This document shows, in pieces, positions 1 to 8,067 of a stretch of DNA of 64,000 bases. Numbering within the stretch: position 1 is the stretch's first letter; each line of letters starts with the position of its first letter. Source of the stretch: Photobacterium atrarenae (GTDB lineage: Bacteria; Pseudomonadota; Gammaproteobacteria; Enterobacterales; Vibrionaceae); NCBI RefSeq assembly GCF_024380015.1, contig NZ_CP101509.1:1550001-1614000 (forward strand), given 5' to 3'. A program made the translations under genes and the position numbers. The notes below the pieces were generated by a model. That model had not been told where the DNA came from, made no database searches, and saw nothing but the letters and a program-made list of their open reading frames with translations.

Positions 1-95
1 ATGTAAAGCAACTGGTAATTGGCCAGCAATGTATTCAGTTCTGTTGAGAGTGCTGATGTCTGCTGTTTGTCGAGGCCAATCATATTCTTTTCCAT
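1..95 (-). CDS. dps: Dps-family ferritin-like protein, N-terminal fragment (runs off left edge)
   Basis: The reverse strand starts at ATG (93-95) after an AAGGAA ribosome-binding site and stays open to the window edge, giving 31 codons. The peptide contains MIGLD followed by TELNTLLANYQLLY, which resembles the start of Vibrio Dps proteins. Dps dodecamers bind DNA and oxidise and store iron with peroxide, protecting starved or oxidatively stressed cells. The ferroxidase residues lie outside the window, so the call rests on the N-terminus alone. No clear OxyR or stationary-phase promoter was recognised between this gene and the divergent dCMP deaminase. Confidence 0.7.
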   Translation of the reverse strand, partial: MEKNMIGLDKQQTSALSTELNTLLANYQLLY

Positions 96-330
96 GGTCG
101 TTTCCTTCATCTGTTCAGTAGGATGTGAGTTCTTGTTTCACTCGGCTATGGAGTAAGCATAAGGCGCACCGAGGGCAAAATATAATCGATTGAATATATT
201 GTTTTGATAGGTCATAGCAATTGAATTGCGCATGTTGGGCACGGTGAACGCGTTTGCACCGGAATCGGCGCTTGAGCCGTTCCTTGAACTTATGCACAAT
301 AGTGCGAATTGATAAGCAAAGGTAAAGAGC

Positions 331-801
331 ATGATTTCGAAGTGGGCTGTGCGCTTTTTTCAAATGGCTGAACTGGTAGGGTCCTGGAGTAAAGATCCGT
401 CTACTCAGGTCGGTGCTGTGATCACACAGGGAAACCGCATTGTATCTGTTGGTTTTAATGGCTACCCACATGGTATTTCCGATAGTGCCTATGTCGATGA
501 TCGTGAAATGAAGCTGTTGAAAACCTTACATGCGGAAGAAAACGCGATTCTGTTTGCCAAGCGTGATCTGGCCGGTTGTGATATCTGGGTGACTCATTTC
601 CCGTGTCCGAACTGTGCTGCCAAAATTATTCAGACCGGGATTTCAACAGTGCATTGTCCGGAGCAGACTGAGGATTTTCTGTCCCGCTGGGGGGAGAAGA
701 TTAAAGTCAGTGAAGAGATGTTTGCTCAGGCAGGCGTTGCCGTCGACTGGTTGCCACTCGAGGAGCTGATGGACAGGAAGACGGCTTCAGAAAGCGCTTA
801 G
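331..801 (+). CDS. dCMP deaminase-family (cytidine/deoxycytidylate deaminase) protein
   Basis: This 156-residue protein has the zinc-dependent deaminase signature: HAE at residues 67-69 and PCPNC at 91-95. In the family, His and the two Cys bind zinc and the Glu shuttles protons. The family deaminates dCMP to dUMP for dTMP supply. An early segment (KDPSTQVGAV, then GFNGYPHG) is typical of the deoxycytidylate branch rather than of CDA or TadA. The ATG at 331 follows AAAGGTAAAGAG. The gene stands alone, divergent from dps and convergent with yceI, and ends at a strong hairpin terminator. Substrate preference is inferred from family resemblance. Confidence 0.85.
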   Translation: MISKWAVRFFQMAELVGSWSKDPSTQVGAVITQGNRIVSVGFNGYPHGISDSAYVDDREMKLLKTLHAEENAILFAKRDLAGCDIWVTHFPCPNCAAKIIQTGISTVHCPEQTEDFLSRWGEKIKVSEEMFAQAGVAVDWLPLEELMDRKTASESA

Positions 802-822
802 TGAAGCGTTGACAGTAGTTAC

Positions 823-851
823 AAAAAATCCGGCGACTGCCGGATTTTTTT
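823..851. terminator. Bidirectional terminator between dCMP deaminase and yceI
   Basis: AAAAAATCCGGC and GCCGGATTTTTTT form a near-perfect stem with a GACT loop. A-rich and T-rich flanks on the two sides suit termination on both strands, between two convergent genes. Confidence 0.85.
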
Positions 852-868
852 GTCTGAAGGAGAGGGCC

Positions 869-1438
869 TTACTGGCGAATCCCTTCAACATGCAGTTCAA
901 GATCGGCATAGCTGGAGTCACCCATGACCTGAATGCCGAAGTCTTTCAGCTCGATGCGGGTGGTCCCGGTAAAGCCCGCGCGGTAGCCGCCCCATGGGTC
1001 TTCACCTTCCCCGACCAGCTGCGCGTCGATGGAGATTGGCTTGGTCTGACCGTGTAGGGTCAGGTTGCCGTCAATCGTCATCGCGTCATCGCCTTTCGGT
1101 GTTACCTTGGTGCTGGTGAAAGTCGCGGTGGCGTATTTTTTCACATCCAGAAAGTCTTCGCTGCGTACGTGCTTGTCACGTTCGGCATGGTTGGTGTCAA
1201 AGCTGGAAGTATCCACGTTGACCTTCACTTGGGATGCCGCAAGATTTTTCGGATCATAGCTGAAAGTACCGTCAAACTCGTTGAAGCGGCCTTTGATCCA
1301 GCTGTAACCCAGATGTTTGATTTTCAGGTTGATAGAGGCGTGTGCGCCTTTCGTATCAATGACATAGTCTGCTGCTGAAGCAACTGAAGGTACAGAGACT
1401 GCTGCTAATAATCCCAAAGCAAGCATGTGTTTTTTCAT
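869..1438 (-). CDS. YceI family periplasmic protein
   Basis: This 189-residue protein has a clear signal peptide (MKKHMLALGLLAAVSVPSVASA, cleaved after about residue 22). A YceI/lipocalin-like barrel follows: DTKGAHASINLKIKHLGYS near the mature N-terminus, later GNLTLHGQTKPI. YceI-fold proteins bind isoprenoids or amphiphiles in a barrel cavity. Its start overlaps the end of the cytochrome b561 gene by 4 bp (ATGA), so the two are co-transcribed and probably translationally coupled. This YceI/b561 pairing is common in gammaproteobacteria and suggests a quinone-linked periplasmic redox role. The ligand is not visible in the sequence. Confidence 0.88.
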   Translation of the reverse strand: MKKHMLALGLLAAVSVPSVASAADYVIDTKGAHASINLKIKHLGYSWIKGRFNEFDGTFSYDPKNLAASQVKVNVDTSSFDTNHAERDKHVRSEDFLDVKKYATATFTSTKVTPKGDDAMTIDGNLTLHGQTKPISIDAQLVGEGEDPWGGYRAGFTGTTRIELKDFGIQVMGDSSYADLELHVEGIRQ

Positions 1439-1980
1439 TTTTCCTTTACTCCCAACATTTTTTTCAAGGTGTTGTCTTTATTGACAAAGTGGTGTTTTAA
1501 AGCAGCAGCTGCATGAAGCGCAGCCAGTCCAATCAGGGTGTAGGCCATGTATTCGTGAATTTCACCAGCGATATCAGCCTGGTTCGGAAACAGCTCGCCT
1601 AAACCGGGGACGGAGAACCAGTCAAAAACATCGATGGCGCGGCCATCCGCGGTAGAAATCAGGTAACCGGAAATAAACAGACCAAACATGAGCAGATAGA
1701 TCAGCCCATGGGCAGCCTTCGCACTGATCATCTCCCACCGTGCTCCTTCAATGGCCGGATGACCTTTGAGGTGCTTCCACACGAGGCGAATCACGGTGGC
1801 GAACGCCAGACACAGGCCGATAGATTTGTGCCAGTGGGGGGCCGGTTTATACCAGGGAGAGTAATAGTTCAGGTCAACCATCCATAAGCCGACGGCAAAG
1901 AGGCCAATGACTACGACGGCAGACAGCCAGTGCAGTGTAATGGAGAGCCAGTCATAGGCTTTGGGTGTATTTTTCATCAT
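1435..1980 (-). CDS. Cytochrome b561 family membrane protein
   Basis: This 181-residue protein has four predicted hydrophobic helices (about 15-32, 52-68, 92-108 and 145-162). Histidines spaced as in the bacterial cytochrome b561 family (LHW near residue 18, PHWHKS near 50, later EIHEY and LAALHAAAALKHHF) would ligate two b-type haems. The family transfers electrons between the quinone pool and periplasmic acceptors, and some members act as superoxide:ubiquinone oxidoreductases. It is the first gene of a two-gene operon with yceI. Two ATGs in tandem (1980 and 1977) leave the exact start open. Confidence 0.87.
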   Translation of the reverse strand: MMKNTPKAYDWLSITLHWLSAVVVIGLFAVGLWMVDLNYYSPWYKPAPHWHKSIGLCLAFATVIRLVWKHLKGHPAIEGARWEMISAKAAHGLIYLLMFGLFISGYLISTADGRAIDVFDWFSVPGLGELFPNQADIAGEIHEYMAYTLIGLAALHAAAALKHHFVNKDNTLKKMLGVKEK

Positions 1981-2148
1981 GAAAAGTCTATCTATTCCAG
2001 GGTATTAATACCGAATAGTTATAGTCTAGTTTGAATCAACGGAAAGATAAGCCCTGCGAGTTGAACAACTACTTCAAATAATTTGAATGAACTATCTGAG
2101 GGATAGGTGAACGGGTGAAAAAATGAGCGTAGCAAAACCGCGGGGAAA

Positions 2149-2176
2149 GAAAAAGGCAAGCGCAAATGCTTGCCTT
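2149..2176 (-). terminator. Terminator downstream of the HAD phosphatase gene
   Basis: The reverse strand reads AAGGCAAGC, loop, GCTTGCCTT and then a T-rich run. The 9-bp stem is perfect and lies 22 bases beyond the stop codon. Confidence 0.8.
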
Positions 2177-2197
2177 GAAACGTCGGTAAGTGCGCAA

Positions 2198-2902
2198 TCA
2201 GCGCAATATATTGTTTTCGTGACGCCAGTCCATAATCGTCCAGTCTTTCATCTGGGCATGCAGCGCCAGCGCCGGATCCGGGTTCACGGCAAACGGGCGA
2301 TCGACGGCATCCAGCATCGGCAGGTCGTTAATCGAATCACTGTAGCCGTAGCTACCACTGAACTCGATTTCCTGCGCTTCTAGCCAAGCTTTCATTCTCA
2401 CCACCTTTCCTTGTTGATAGCTGAGCGTTCCGGTTGTTTTACCCGTGAAAATGCCGTTGATTTGCTCTAGGTTGATCGCAATGGCGTCATCGGCTCCTAA
2501 TAATTTTGCAATGGGCTTTACCAGGTGTTCACCGGTTGCGGAAATAATCAGAATAAAATCGCCGCGCTTTTTATGCCATGCAATGCGGGAAAGGGCATCT
2601 TCATACAAGGCCGGCTTAATTTTCTGTGCCAGAAATTCGGTCATCAGCTGGTTCAGCGTTTGGGTGTCCATGCCCACGATGGGTTTCAGTGTCGTGCGCA
2701 AATAGGTATGCATGTCCAAATTGCCTTTGGCGTAAGCTTCCATCAGCTCTTTTTCTTCTACCAGAAGGGATTCAGGCGCAAGGCCCTTTTCAACGATAAA
2801 TTCGTTCCAGAGGCTGGCAGAGTCGGCGGCAATAAGGGTTTCGTCCAGGTCAAATACAGCCAGGTAAGGCTTCTTCTCCATAGCCTGATGTGCGTCGTTC
2901 AA
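2198..2902 (-). CDS. HAD-IB (SerB-like) family hydrolase
   Basis: This 234-residue phosphatase-like protein has the four HAD motifs. Motif I is DLDET (residues 18-22), whose first Asp is the predicted nucleophile. Motif II is ISATGEH, a downstream lysine supplies motif III, and motif IV is GYSDSINDLPML. A helical cap between motifs I and II fits subclass IB, which includes phosphoserine phosphatase-like enzymes. The best start is TTG at 2902, because AAAGGA lies 8 bases upstream. An internal ATG at residue 8 lacks such a site. The substrate is unknown. The gene is monocistronic with its own terminator. Confidence 0.82.
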   Translation of the reverse strand: MNDAHQAMEKKPYLAVFDLDETLIAADSASLWNEFIVEKGLAPESLLVEEKELMEAYAKGNLDMHTYLRTTLKPIVGMDTQTLNQLMTEFLAQKIKPALYEDALSRIAWHKKRGDFILIISATGEHLVKPIAKLLGADDAIAINLEQINGIFTGKTTGTLSYQQGKVVRMKAWLEAQEIEFSGSYGYSDSINDLPMLDAVDRPFAVNPDPALALHAQMKDWTIMDWRHENNILR

Positions 2903-3056
2903 ACTCTCTATCCTTTAATCTTTTTCAGTTCTTCGTCTATGGAGGGTGAGCATAGATAAGAAATGTGACATTTATCTTTCAGTACTATGTAGATTTCAAG
3001 GCACTCGCCTGGAGATTGTCTGCTTTTCCGGATGTACTTGGCGGTATTCATGACAG

Positions 3057-3074
3057 TGTCTCAAGTGTGAGACA
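3057..3074. promoter_or_regulatory. 18-bp dyad, possible operator of the EAL gene
   Basis: TGTCTCA-AGTG-TGAGACA is a perfect 7-bp inverted repeat located about 60 bp upstream of the EAL gene start. A -10-like GTATAGT sequence (about 3095) lies between the two. The geometry fits a dimeric regulator, but I cannot name it. Confidence 0.4.
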
Positions 3075-3134
3075 GATGGGCCGGGGGAATCTCTGTATAG
3101 TGCAGACAGCTTTTTTCAGTTCAATGGAAGATAA

Positions 3135-3977
3135 GTGACAATAGATGACGATAGCACGAAGGAAAGCCCTGTGAGCTGTGCATTGACGTCAGGAGGAAAG
3201 CTTGCGCAGTGCCTGGCACAGGGTGCGGATAAAAGCATGTACGCAGTGTATCAAGATTACACCCTGAGAAGTGCTTTTCAGCCTATTGTTGCAGCAGACG
3301 GCTCCCTGTTTGGCTACGAAGCCCTGCTGCGGATTTATGATCGTGAAGGAAGACAGCTGAAAACTGAGCCTTTTTTCAGTACTGGTTTGCTCAATGTGAC
3401 TGACCGTCTCAATCTCGAGCGGCTGGCAAGAAGCATTCACCTGCACAACTATGCGCAATTTCTGAGCCAGGGCGCTTTATTTATCAATATGACGCCCATT
3501 GCAGCGCTCGATACCGCCAGTCAGCAGTGTTTGCAGCACTCTTTTATGACTCAGGTGACTGAGCTTGGTGTTTCCGCTGAACATATCTATTTCGAACTGC
3601 TGGAGCACTATACGTCCAATGACAGGCTGCTGTTGCACTCATTGAAAAACATGCAGCAACATGGCTTGCGGATTGCCATGGATGATTACGGTGTCGATGG
3701 GTCTTCTGAAACCCGGGCTCGTTACGTGAATCCGGAGGTTATCAAAATCGACCGCAGCCTGCTCGTGCAGCTTCGGGCCGGGAGGCCCCAAGCGTTGCTG
3801 GATGTTGTTACGTTAGCCAAAGAGCTCAAAGCCCGGGTGCTGGTGGAAGGCGTTGAGAGTGAGGCGGATTTCGAATCAGTACGCGGCATTGGCGTAGATT
3901 ATATGCAGGGCTATTATATTGGCCATCCGGAGCTGGCCTGCTATTTGCCCCGACATTTTGAGCCGGTTTGTGGCTGA
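3135..3977 (+). CDS. EAL-domain cyclic-di-GMP phosphodiesterase, stand-alone
   Basis: This 280-residue cytoplasmic protein consists almost entirely of an EAL domain. The signature is EALLR (62-66). Other visible family motifs are FINMTP (metal-binding Asn), FELLEH, MDDYG (usual form DDFG), KIDRSL, LVEGVE and MQGYYIG. All residues normally needed for metal binding and catalysis appear present, so hydrolysis of c-di-GMP to pGpG is expected. No sensory, GGDEF or membrane segment was found; the N-terminal 40 residues are not recognisable. The start is a GTG with a GGAAG site upstream. It converges on fumC. The dyad upstream hints at dedicated control. Confidence 0.88.
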   Translation: MTIDDDSTKESPVSCALTSGGKLAQCLAQGADKSMYAVYQDYTLRSAFQPIVAADGSLFGYEALLRIYDREGRQLKTEPFFSTGLLNVTDRLNLERLARSIHLHNYAQFLSQGALFINMTPIAALDTASQQCLQHSFMTQVTELGVSAEHIYFELLEHYTSNDRLLLHSLKNMQQHGLRIAMDDYGVDGSSETRARYVNPEVIKIDRSLLVQLRAGRPQALLDVVTLAKELKARVLVEGVESEADFESVRGIGVDYMQGYYIGHPELACYLPRHFEPVCG

Positions 3978-4002
3978 TCGGGGCAACAGGTGGTCGATAC
4001 GG

Positions 4003-5391
4003 TTAGTTGTGGGCGACTCCGCCCTGGGTCAGTTTTTCCGGATTCAGTAATTGCTCGAGTTCATCCCGGCCGAGTTCGGTTTCTTCAACGGCAACATCAA
4101 TAATTGGCCGTTGCTCCTGATAGGCTTTTTTGGCAATTTCAGCTGCTTTGAGATAACCAATGACTGGGTTGAGGGCGGTTACCAGAATTGGGTTTTTGGC
4201 CAGCGCCTGTTGTAGGTTATCTTCACGCACCGAGAAGCTGCTGATGGCTTTATCGGCCAGCAGGATGGCGGCATTCGACAGCAGTTCAATACTTTGGATC
4301 AGGTTATAGGCGATCACCGGTAGCATCACATTGAGCTGGAAGTTGCCCGACTGGCCGGCAATGGTGATGGTCGTGTCATTCCCGATCACTTGCGCAGCGA
4401 CCATCGCTGATGCTTCCGGTATCACCGGGTTGACCTTGCCCGGCATGATCGAAGAGCCGGGCTGTAGCGCTTCCAGTTCAATTTCCCCGAGTCCCGCCAG
4501 TGGGCCGGAATTCATCCAGCGTAAATCATTAGAAATCTTCATGATCGCGACTGCTGTGGTCTTCAGTTGGCCGGACAGCGCCACGATCGCGTCCTGGCTG
4601 CCGAGGTTGTAGAAGAAATTGTCGCTGGCGGTAAAGCTGATCTCGGTCGAGACTGAAATATTGTTGGCAAATATCGCCGCAAACTCCGGTTCAGCGTTAA
4701 TTCCGGTGCCGACTGCGGTACCACCTTGCGCCAAAGCGGTGACATTTTCCAGCGCCTGGCTGATCCCGTGGTGGGCTTTTTCCAGCTGGGATTTCCAGCC
4801 TTGCAGTTCCTGACCCAAAGTCACCGGCATGGCATCCATCAGGTGCGTCCGACCGGTTTTGACCACCTGGCCAACCGCTTGGGTTTTGTCGTCGATGACG
4901 GTAATCAGGTGTTCGATCGCCGGGAACAACTGGGTATGGCAGGCCAGGGCGCCACTGACCTGGATCGTCGTTGGGATCACATCATTACTGCTTTGTCCCA
5001 TGTTGACGTGATCGTTCGGGTTAACGGCCTGATCACATTTCTGGCTGGCCAGCGTGGCGATCACTTCATTGGCATTCATGTTCGAACTGGTCCCCGAGCC
5101 GGTCTGAAAAATGTCAATCGGGAATTGTGCCAGATGCTGGCCGTCAATGATTTCCTGACAGCTGTCAATAATCGCATGGGCGATGTCGTGATCGAGTAAC
5201 TTGAGTTCCAGGTTGCTGCGTGCCGCGGCTTGCTTGACATAGGCTAGCGCCTGAATGAACTGCTGGGGCATCGGGATCCCGCTGATCGGAAAGTTATTCA
5301 CCGCACGTTGAGTCTGAGCTTGATAAAGCGCGTCCTGAGGGACTTTCACTTCGCCCATACTGTCTTTTTCGATGCGATACTGGGAAGTCAT
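4003..5391 (-). CDS. fumC: Class II fumarate hydratase (iron-independent fumarase C)
   Basis: This 462-residue protein interconverts fumarate and L-malate in the TCA cycle without an iron-sulphur cluster. It carries the aspartase/fumarase signature GSSIMPGKVNP, the TGSGTSSNMNANEV segment and the GRTHLMDAMPVTLGQE segment, all typical of FumC. I place the start at ATG 5391 (MTSQYRIE), because AAGGA lies 8 bases upstream. Further upstream ATGs would be too close to that site or would overlap the preceding gene. It follows a FagA-like gene by 11 bases. A strong Fur box upstream of that gene implies induction by iron starvation, when iron-dependent fumarases fail. Confidence 0.95.
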   Translation of the reverse strand: MTSQYRIEKDSMGEVKVPQDALYQAQTQRAVNNFPISGIPMPQQFIQALAYVKQAAARSNLELKLLDHDIAHAIIDSCQEIIDGQHLAQFPIDIFQTGSGTSSNMNANEVIATLASQKCDQAVNPNDHVNMGQSSNDVIPTTIQVSGALACHTQLFPAIEHLITVIDDKTQAVGQVVKTGRTHLMDAMPVTLGQELQGWKSQLEKAHHGISQALENVTALAQGGTAVGTGINAEPEFAAIFANNISVSTEISFTASDNFFYNLGSQDAIVALSGQLKTTAVAIMKISNDLRWMNSGPLAGLGEIELEALQPGSSIMPGKVNPVIPEASAMVAAQVIGNDTTITIAGQSGNFQLNVMLPVIAYNLIQSIELLSNAAILLADKAISSFSVREDNLQQALAKNPILVTALNPVIGYLKAAEIAKKAYQEQRPIIDVAVEETELGRDELEQLLNPEKLTQGGVAHN

Positions 5392-5402
5392 GTTCATTAT
5401 CC

Positions 5403-5786
5403 TTAGAGTCCAGAGTGATAGTGGATTTGTAAAAGCCCGCGCTGCAGAGACTGAAGCTGCTTTTGCCCATAGGCGGAGTTGCCATAACATTTTTTGAGTG
5501 CCAGCAGCGGGCAGTGAAGGTGATCCGCGCAGATGCGCCGGAAGATTCGGGAATGGCCGGTATGGCGAATCGCTTCCACTAAGTTGAAGAATACTCGCCG
5601 CAGAAGCAGCTCTTGCAGCAAGGGGTTATAGCTCGGGGTATGACGACAGTAATAAGCCGCCAAATTGAGCCCTGACTGCACAAAGTCAATCACGATATCC
5701 GGTTCGAAGCCGGGGATGATTGGCGGTGAAATGAAGCGATCTTCAGCTTTGAAGAACTGGGAGTAGAGCTGGGCCTGTTTTTCCAT
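5403..5786 (-). CDS. FagA-like protein (Fur-associated gene upstream of fumC)
   Basis: This 127-residue soluble protein shows no catalytic motif. It is rich in aromatic residues and Cys/His in its second half (RICADHLHCPLLALKKC). In pseudomonads a Fur-regulated operon begins with fagA followed by fumC. The position here, the size, the general layout and a conserved-looking R-x-IC-x-DH-x-x-x-PL-x-x-L stretch suggest the same family. This recognition is from memory and is moderate. It is transcribed with fumC and starts 34 bases from a near-perfect Fur box. Its biochemical role is unknown. The conserved Cys and His residues could bind metal, but that is speculation. Confidence 0.6.
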   Translation of the reverse strand: MEKQAQLYSQFFKAEDRFISPPIIPGFEPDIVIDFVQSGLNLAAYYCRHTPSYNPLLQELLLRRVFFNLVEAIRHTGHSRIFRRICADHLHCPLLALKKCYGNSAYGQKQLQSLQRGLLQIHYHSGL

Positions 5787-5820
5787 AGAGCGCTCCGAAA
5801 CTTAAAACAAATTATGATAC

Positions 5821-5835
5821 TGATAACTATTATCA
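5821..5835. promoter_or_regulatory. Fur box upstream of fagA-like/fumC
   Basis: TGATAAC-T-ATTATCA matches the 7-1-7 Fur inverted repeat TGATAAT-N-ATTATCA at all but one arm position. It lies 35 bases before the FagA-like start codon, where it could cover the promoter. Fe(II)-Fur would repress the operon when iron is sufficient. Confidence 0.85.
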
Positions 5836-6012
5836 TTTAAGTCTGGATCGTGCAAGTGAGTTGAGCTTACTGTTCAGTGTATACGATCCTGCCTGGGGAC
5901 TCGCCGGATAGAATGCGTGATCTGATTCACAGCCATGGCCGTAAAACACTGCTTATCCGGCATAGAGCTCTGGTATGATGAGTGAAGTTCAGGTTGTTTG
6001 GTGGAACGTATC

Positions 6013-6294
6013 ATGAAGAAGACGAAGGCGCTTAAGGTCGGTTTATGGCTGGCTACCGGGATGGTGATGTTGCCGGCTGTGGCTGAAGCGTCGGGAAATG
6101 TGGAGCGTACGGCGTTGAGTGTCCCGAAAGCGATGAAAATATTGCAAGGTCAGGGGTATCACGATTTCAGGAAAATCAAAGTGGAGCGTGATGATCATGA
6201 AATTGAAGTCGAAGCCCGTGATTCGGATGGACAACGGGTAGAGATCGAAATGGATCTCTACACCGGAAAAGTGATCAGTATCGAAGCAGACTAG
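6013..6294 (+). CDS. Small periplasmic PepSY-domain protein
   Basis: This 93-residue protein has a signal peptide (MKKTKALKVGLWLATGMVMLPAVAEA) and then one PepSY-type unit. That unit pairs an amphipathic helix (SVPKAMKILQGQGYHDFRKIKVE) with beta strands ending in DLYTGKVISIEAD, the usual family ending. PepSY domains are thought to inhibit or chaperone periplasmic proteases, or to act in sensor and metal contexts. I use the ATG at 6013 because it starts the signal peptide cleanly; an upstream TTG at 5998 is less likely. It is a single gene, convergent with the amylase gene. Confidence 0.75.
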   Translation: MKKTKALKVGLWLATGMVMLPAVAEASGNVERTALSVPKAMKILQGQGYHDFRKIKVERDDHEIEVEARDSDGQRVEIEMDLYTGKVISIEAD

Positions 6295-6310
6295 CCTGTA
6301 ATCATAGCCG

Positions 6311-7705
6311 TTACTTATTTTTTGTTGCGATCAGCATCGCCCCGGAGCGTGCCGGTAAGCGCAGTTGCAGCTGTGGGCCGGCTTTCTCGAACGATTCGAC
6401 GACCACCCCGGGCATGGCTAGCCAATCGGTATATTTACCGGTTGGCAGGGTAATGACCTGCTCGCGTTGACCTTTGTTGATCGCTACCACACCCTGTTCC
6501 CCCCGGCTAAACACCAGGTGGCTGTCACTGTATTCAAGGCACTGCATTGGCTGACCGTGGACCTGGTTATGGAAGTGGATCATCCGCTGGAGTAACGGAT
6601 TTTGCCAGCTATCGACCCATCTGGGTCTACCGGCCTGATTGCTAAGACCGCTGGTATCCAGATCGGCATAAATCAAAGGACTTCCCCCATCGCGACCGAG
6701 CAGGTAGCAATAGGCTAATTGCTCATTTTCCTCACACATCACCTGATCGAGAAATACATCGTTGTTTGGCATGTCGTGGGTGACGGCAAAGGTGATAGCC
6801 CGATCAAAAGCCAGCGCTTGCCCGACAGAGTAGGGGTTGATCAGCTCGGCCATTGAACCTTGCTGCTCGAAAACCTTGAATAGCGCGTGGAACAGCGGGA
6901 AATCGTACGCCCCAAGGCTGGTCTGTTCCAGGTAGGGCTTGAGAAACAGCTCATACTCCTCACGTGTCGCGCCGCCGTCAGTAATGATTTCACCAAAGAT
7001 ATGAACGCCATCCGCGATTTCAGCATCCCAGACCTGTTTAAGGTGTGTCAAGGTCATATGCTTGGCTGCGTCAATGCGAAACCCGCTAACGCCCATCGTT
7101 TTCAGCGCACGTAGGTATGCTTGTTGGGCTTTTACTACATTTTCATTGCAACTGAGCGTCGGCAGGCCGGGATCTTCCTGCCCGCCGCTGATCCGGCCAT
7201 GCTGAACCTGCCAGGGATCGGTCCAGTCCCGGATTGGAAAGGCCGAGACAAAGTCCTGCTCTGTAAACAGGGGTTCGGACAGATCGCCAAATAATTTTAG
7301 TGATTCGTAGTGAGCCGCTTGCTGTTGGTAATCCCGGAGTACGGTCTGATCTGGGTAATGCAGATCGCAGCGAGTTTTGGACTCATTGGCCATATGGTTA
7401 AACACCACGTCTGCATACACTTCCAGATTCAGCGCCTTCAGGCTGGCTGTCATCTGACGAAAGTCTTCGGTATTGCCGAGTTGGTTGTCGATAACCCGAT
7501 AGTCCTGTGGCTGATAGCGTTGCCACCAGGGAGTGGCAGGACTGGCACGGAGAGATTTCATCGGCGGGGAGACCAGGACCGCCTTGAATCCGGCATCGGC
7601 AATGGCTTGTGCGTGTGCTGTCACGCGGTGATAGGGCCAGTCGAAGGCATGGAGGATGACGTTGGTTGCCTGCGGCTGGCAAGCGGCGAAATCGTGCATC
7701 GTCAT
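6311..7705 (-). CDS. GH13 alpha-amylase family glycosidase, cytoplasmic
   Basis: This 464-residue protein has GH13 barrel motifs in order: DVVFNH (region I), GFRIDAAKH with the nucleophile Asp (near residue 210), HIFGEII with the acid/base Glu (near 238), and VTHDMPNND (near 312). A short C-terminal beta domain follows. No signal peptide is present (MTMHDFAACQPQATNVILHAF), so it should act on imported or stored glucans in the cytoplasm. It is divergent from glgC across a region with MalT-box-like sequences, which suggests co-regulation with maltodextrin use. Two starts (7705 and 7699) are possible. The product pattern cannot be read from the sequence. Confidence 0.88.
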   Translation of the reverse strand: MTMHDFAACQPQATNVILHAFDWPYHRVTAHAQAIADAGFKAVLVSPPMKSLRASPATPWWQRYQPQDYRVIDNQLGNTEDFRQMTASLKALNLEVYADVVFNHMANESKTRCDLHYPDQTVLRDYQQQAAHYESLKLFGDLSEPLFTEQDFVSAFPIRDWTDPWQVQHGRISGGQEDPGLPTLSCNENVVKAQQAYLRALKTMGVSGFRIDAAKHMTLTHLKQVWDAEIADGVHIFGEIITDGGATREEYELFLKPYLEQTSLGAYDFPLFHALFKVFEQQGSMAELINPYSVGQALAFDRAITFAVTHDMPNNDVFLDQVMCEENEQLAYCYLLGRDGGSPLIYADLDTSGLSNQAGRPRWVDSWQNPLLQRMIHFHNQVHGQPMQCLEYSDSHLVFSRGEQGVVAINKGQREQVITLPTGKYTDWLAMPGVVVESFEKAGPQLQLRLPARSGAMLIATKNK

Positions 7706-7784
7706 GTACGTATATCCATCTGAAAAACTGTGTCCAGTCTACTGAGAGGAAGGATAAAAGTATTCACCTCCGTCGTGCCCATTT

Positions 7785-7806
7785 CGGGATGAGTTGGGGG
7801 GAGTAG
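7785..7806. promoter_or_regulatory. MalT-box-like sequences between the amylase and glgC genes
   Basis: CGGGATGAGT (7785-7794) matches the MalT box consensus GGGGA(T/G)GAGG at 8 of 10 positions, and GGGGGGAGTAG follows immediately. The rest of the 362-base interval (7706-8067) holds no ORF I can support. It contains only an 11-bp direct repeat near glgC and AT-rich sequence. Confidence 0.45.
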
Positions 7807-7945
7807 TTGTCGTTAGCCTGAAATTACAGGGGGTGGGGTCAAACATTCTGCGGTTAAATTTGTACTTTGTCAGTTTGTTTTCTATCAATGGGAGGTCACC
7901 GGAAAAAACAAGGCATTAAATATAGTCGACAGAACGGAATCTGTG

Positions 7946-7975
7946 AACGCTGTAATAAAATTCTAACGCTGTAAT
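7946..7975. repeat. 11-bp direct repeat upstream of glgC
   Basis: AACGCTGTAAT occurs at 7946-7956 and 7965-7975, spaced 19 bp start to start, close to two helical turns. It lies about 100 bp before the glgC start. It could be a tandem activator site or a chance repeat. Confidence 0.35.
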
Positions 7976-8067
7976 TTATGTGTCATGTTTTAGTGCAAAA
8001 ACATTCTCATAAAGAATTTACCTATGGTATATATGAATGTTATTGCTTATTAACAAGGAGGTACATC

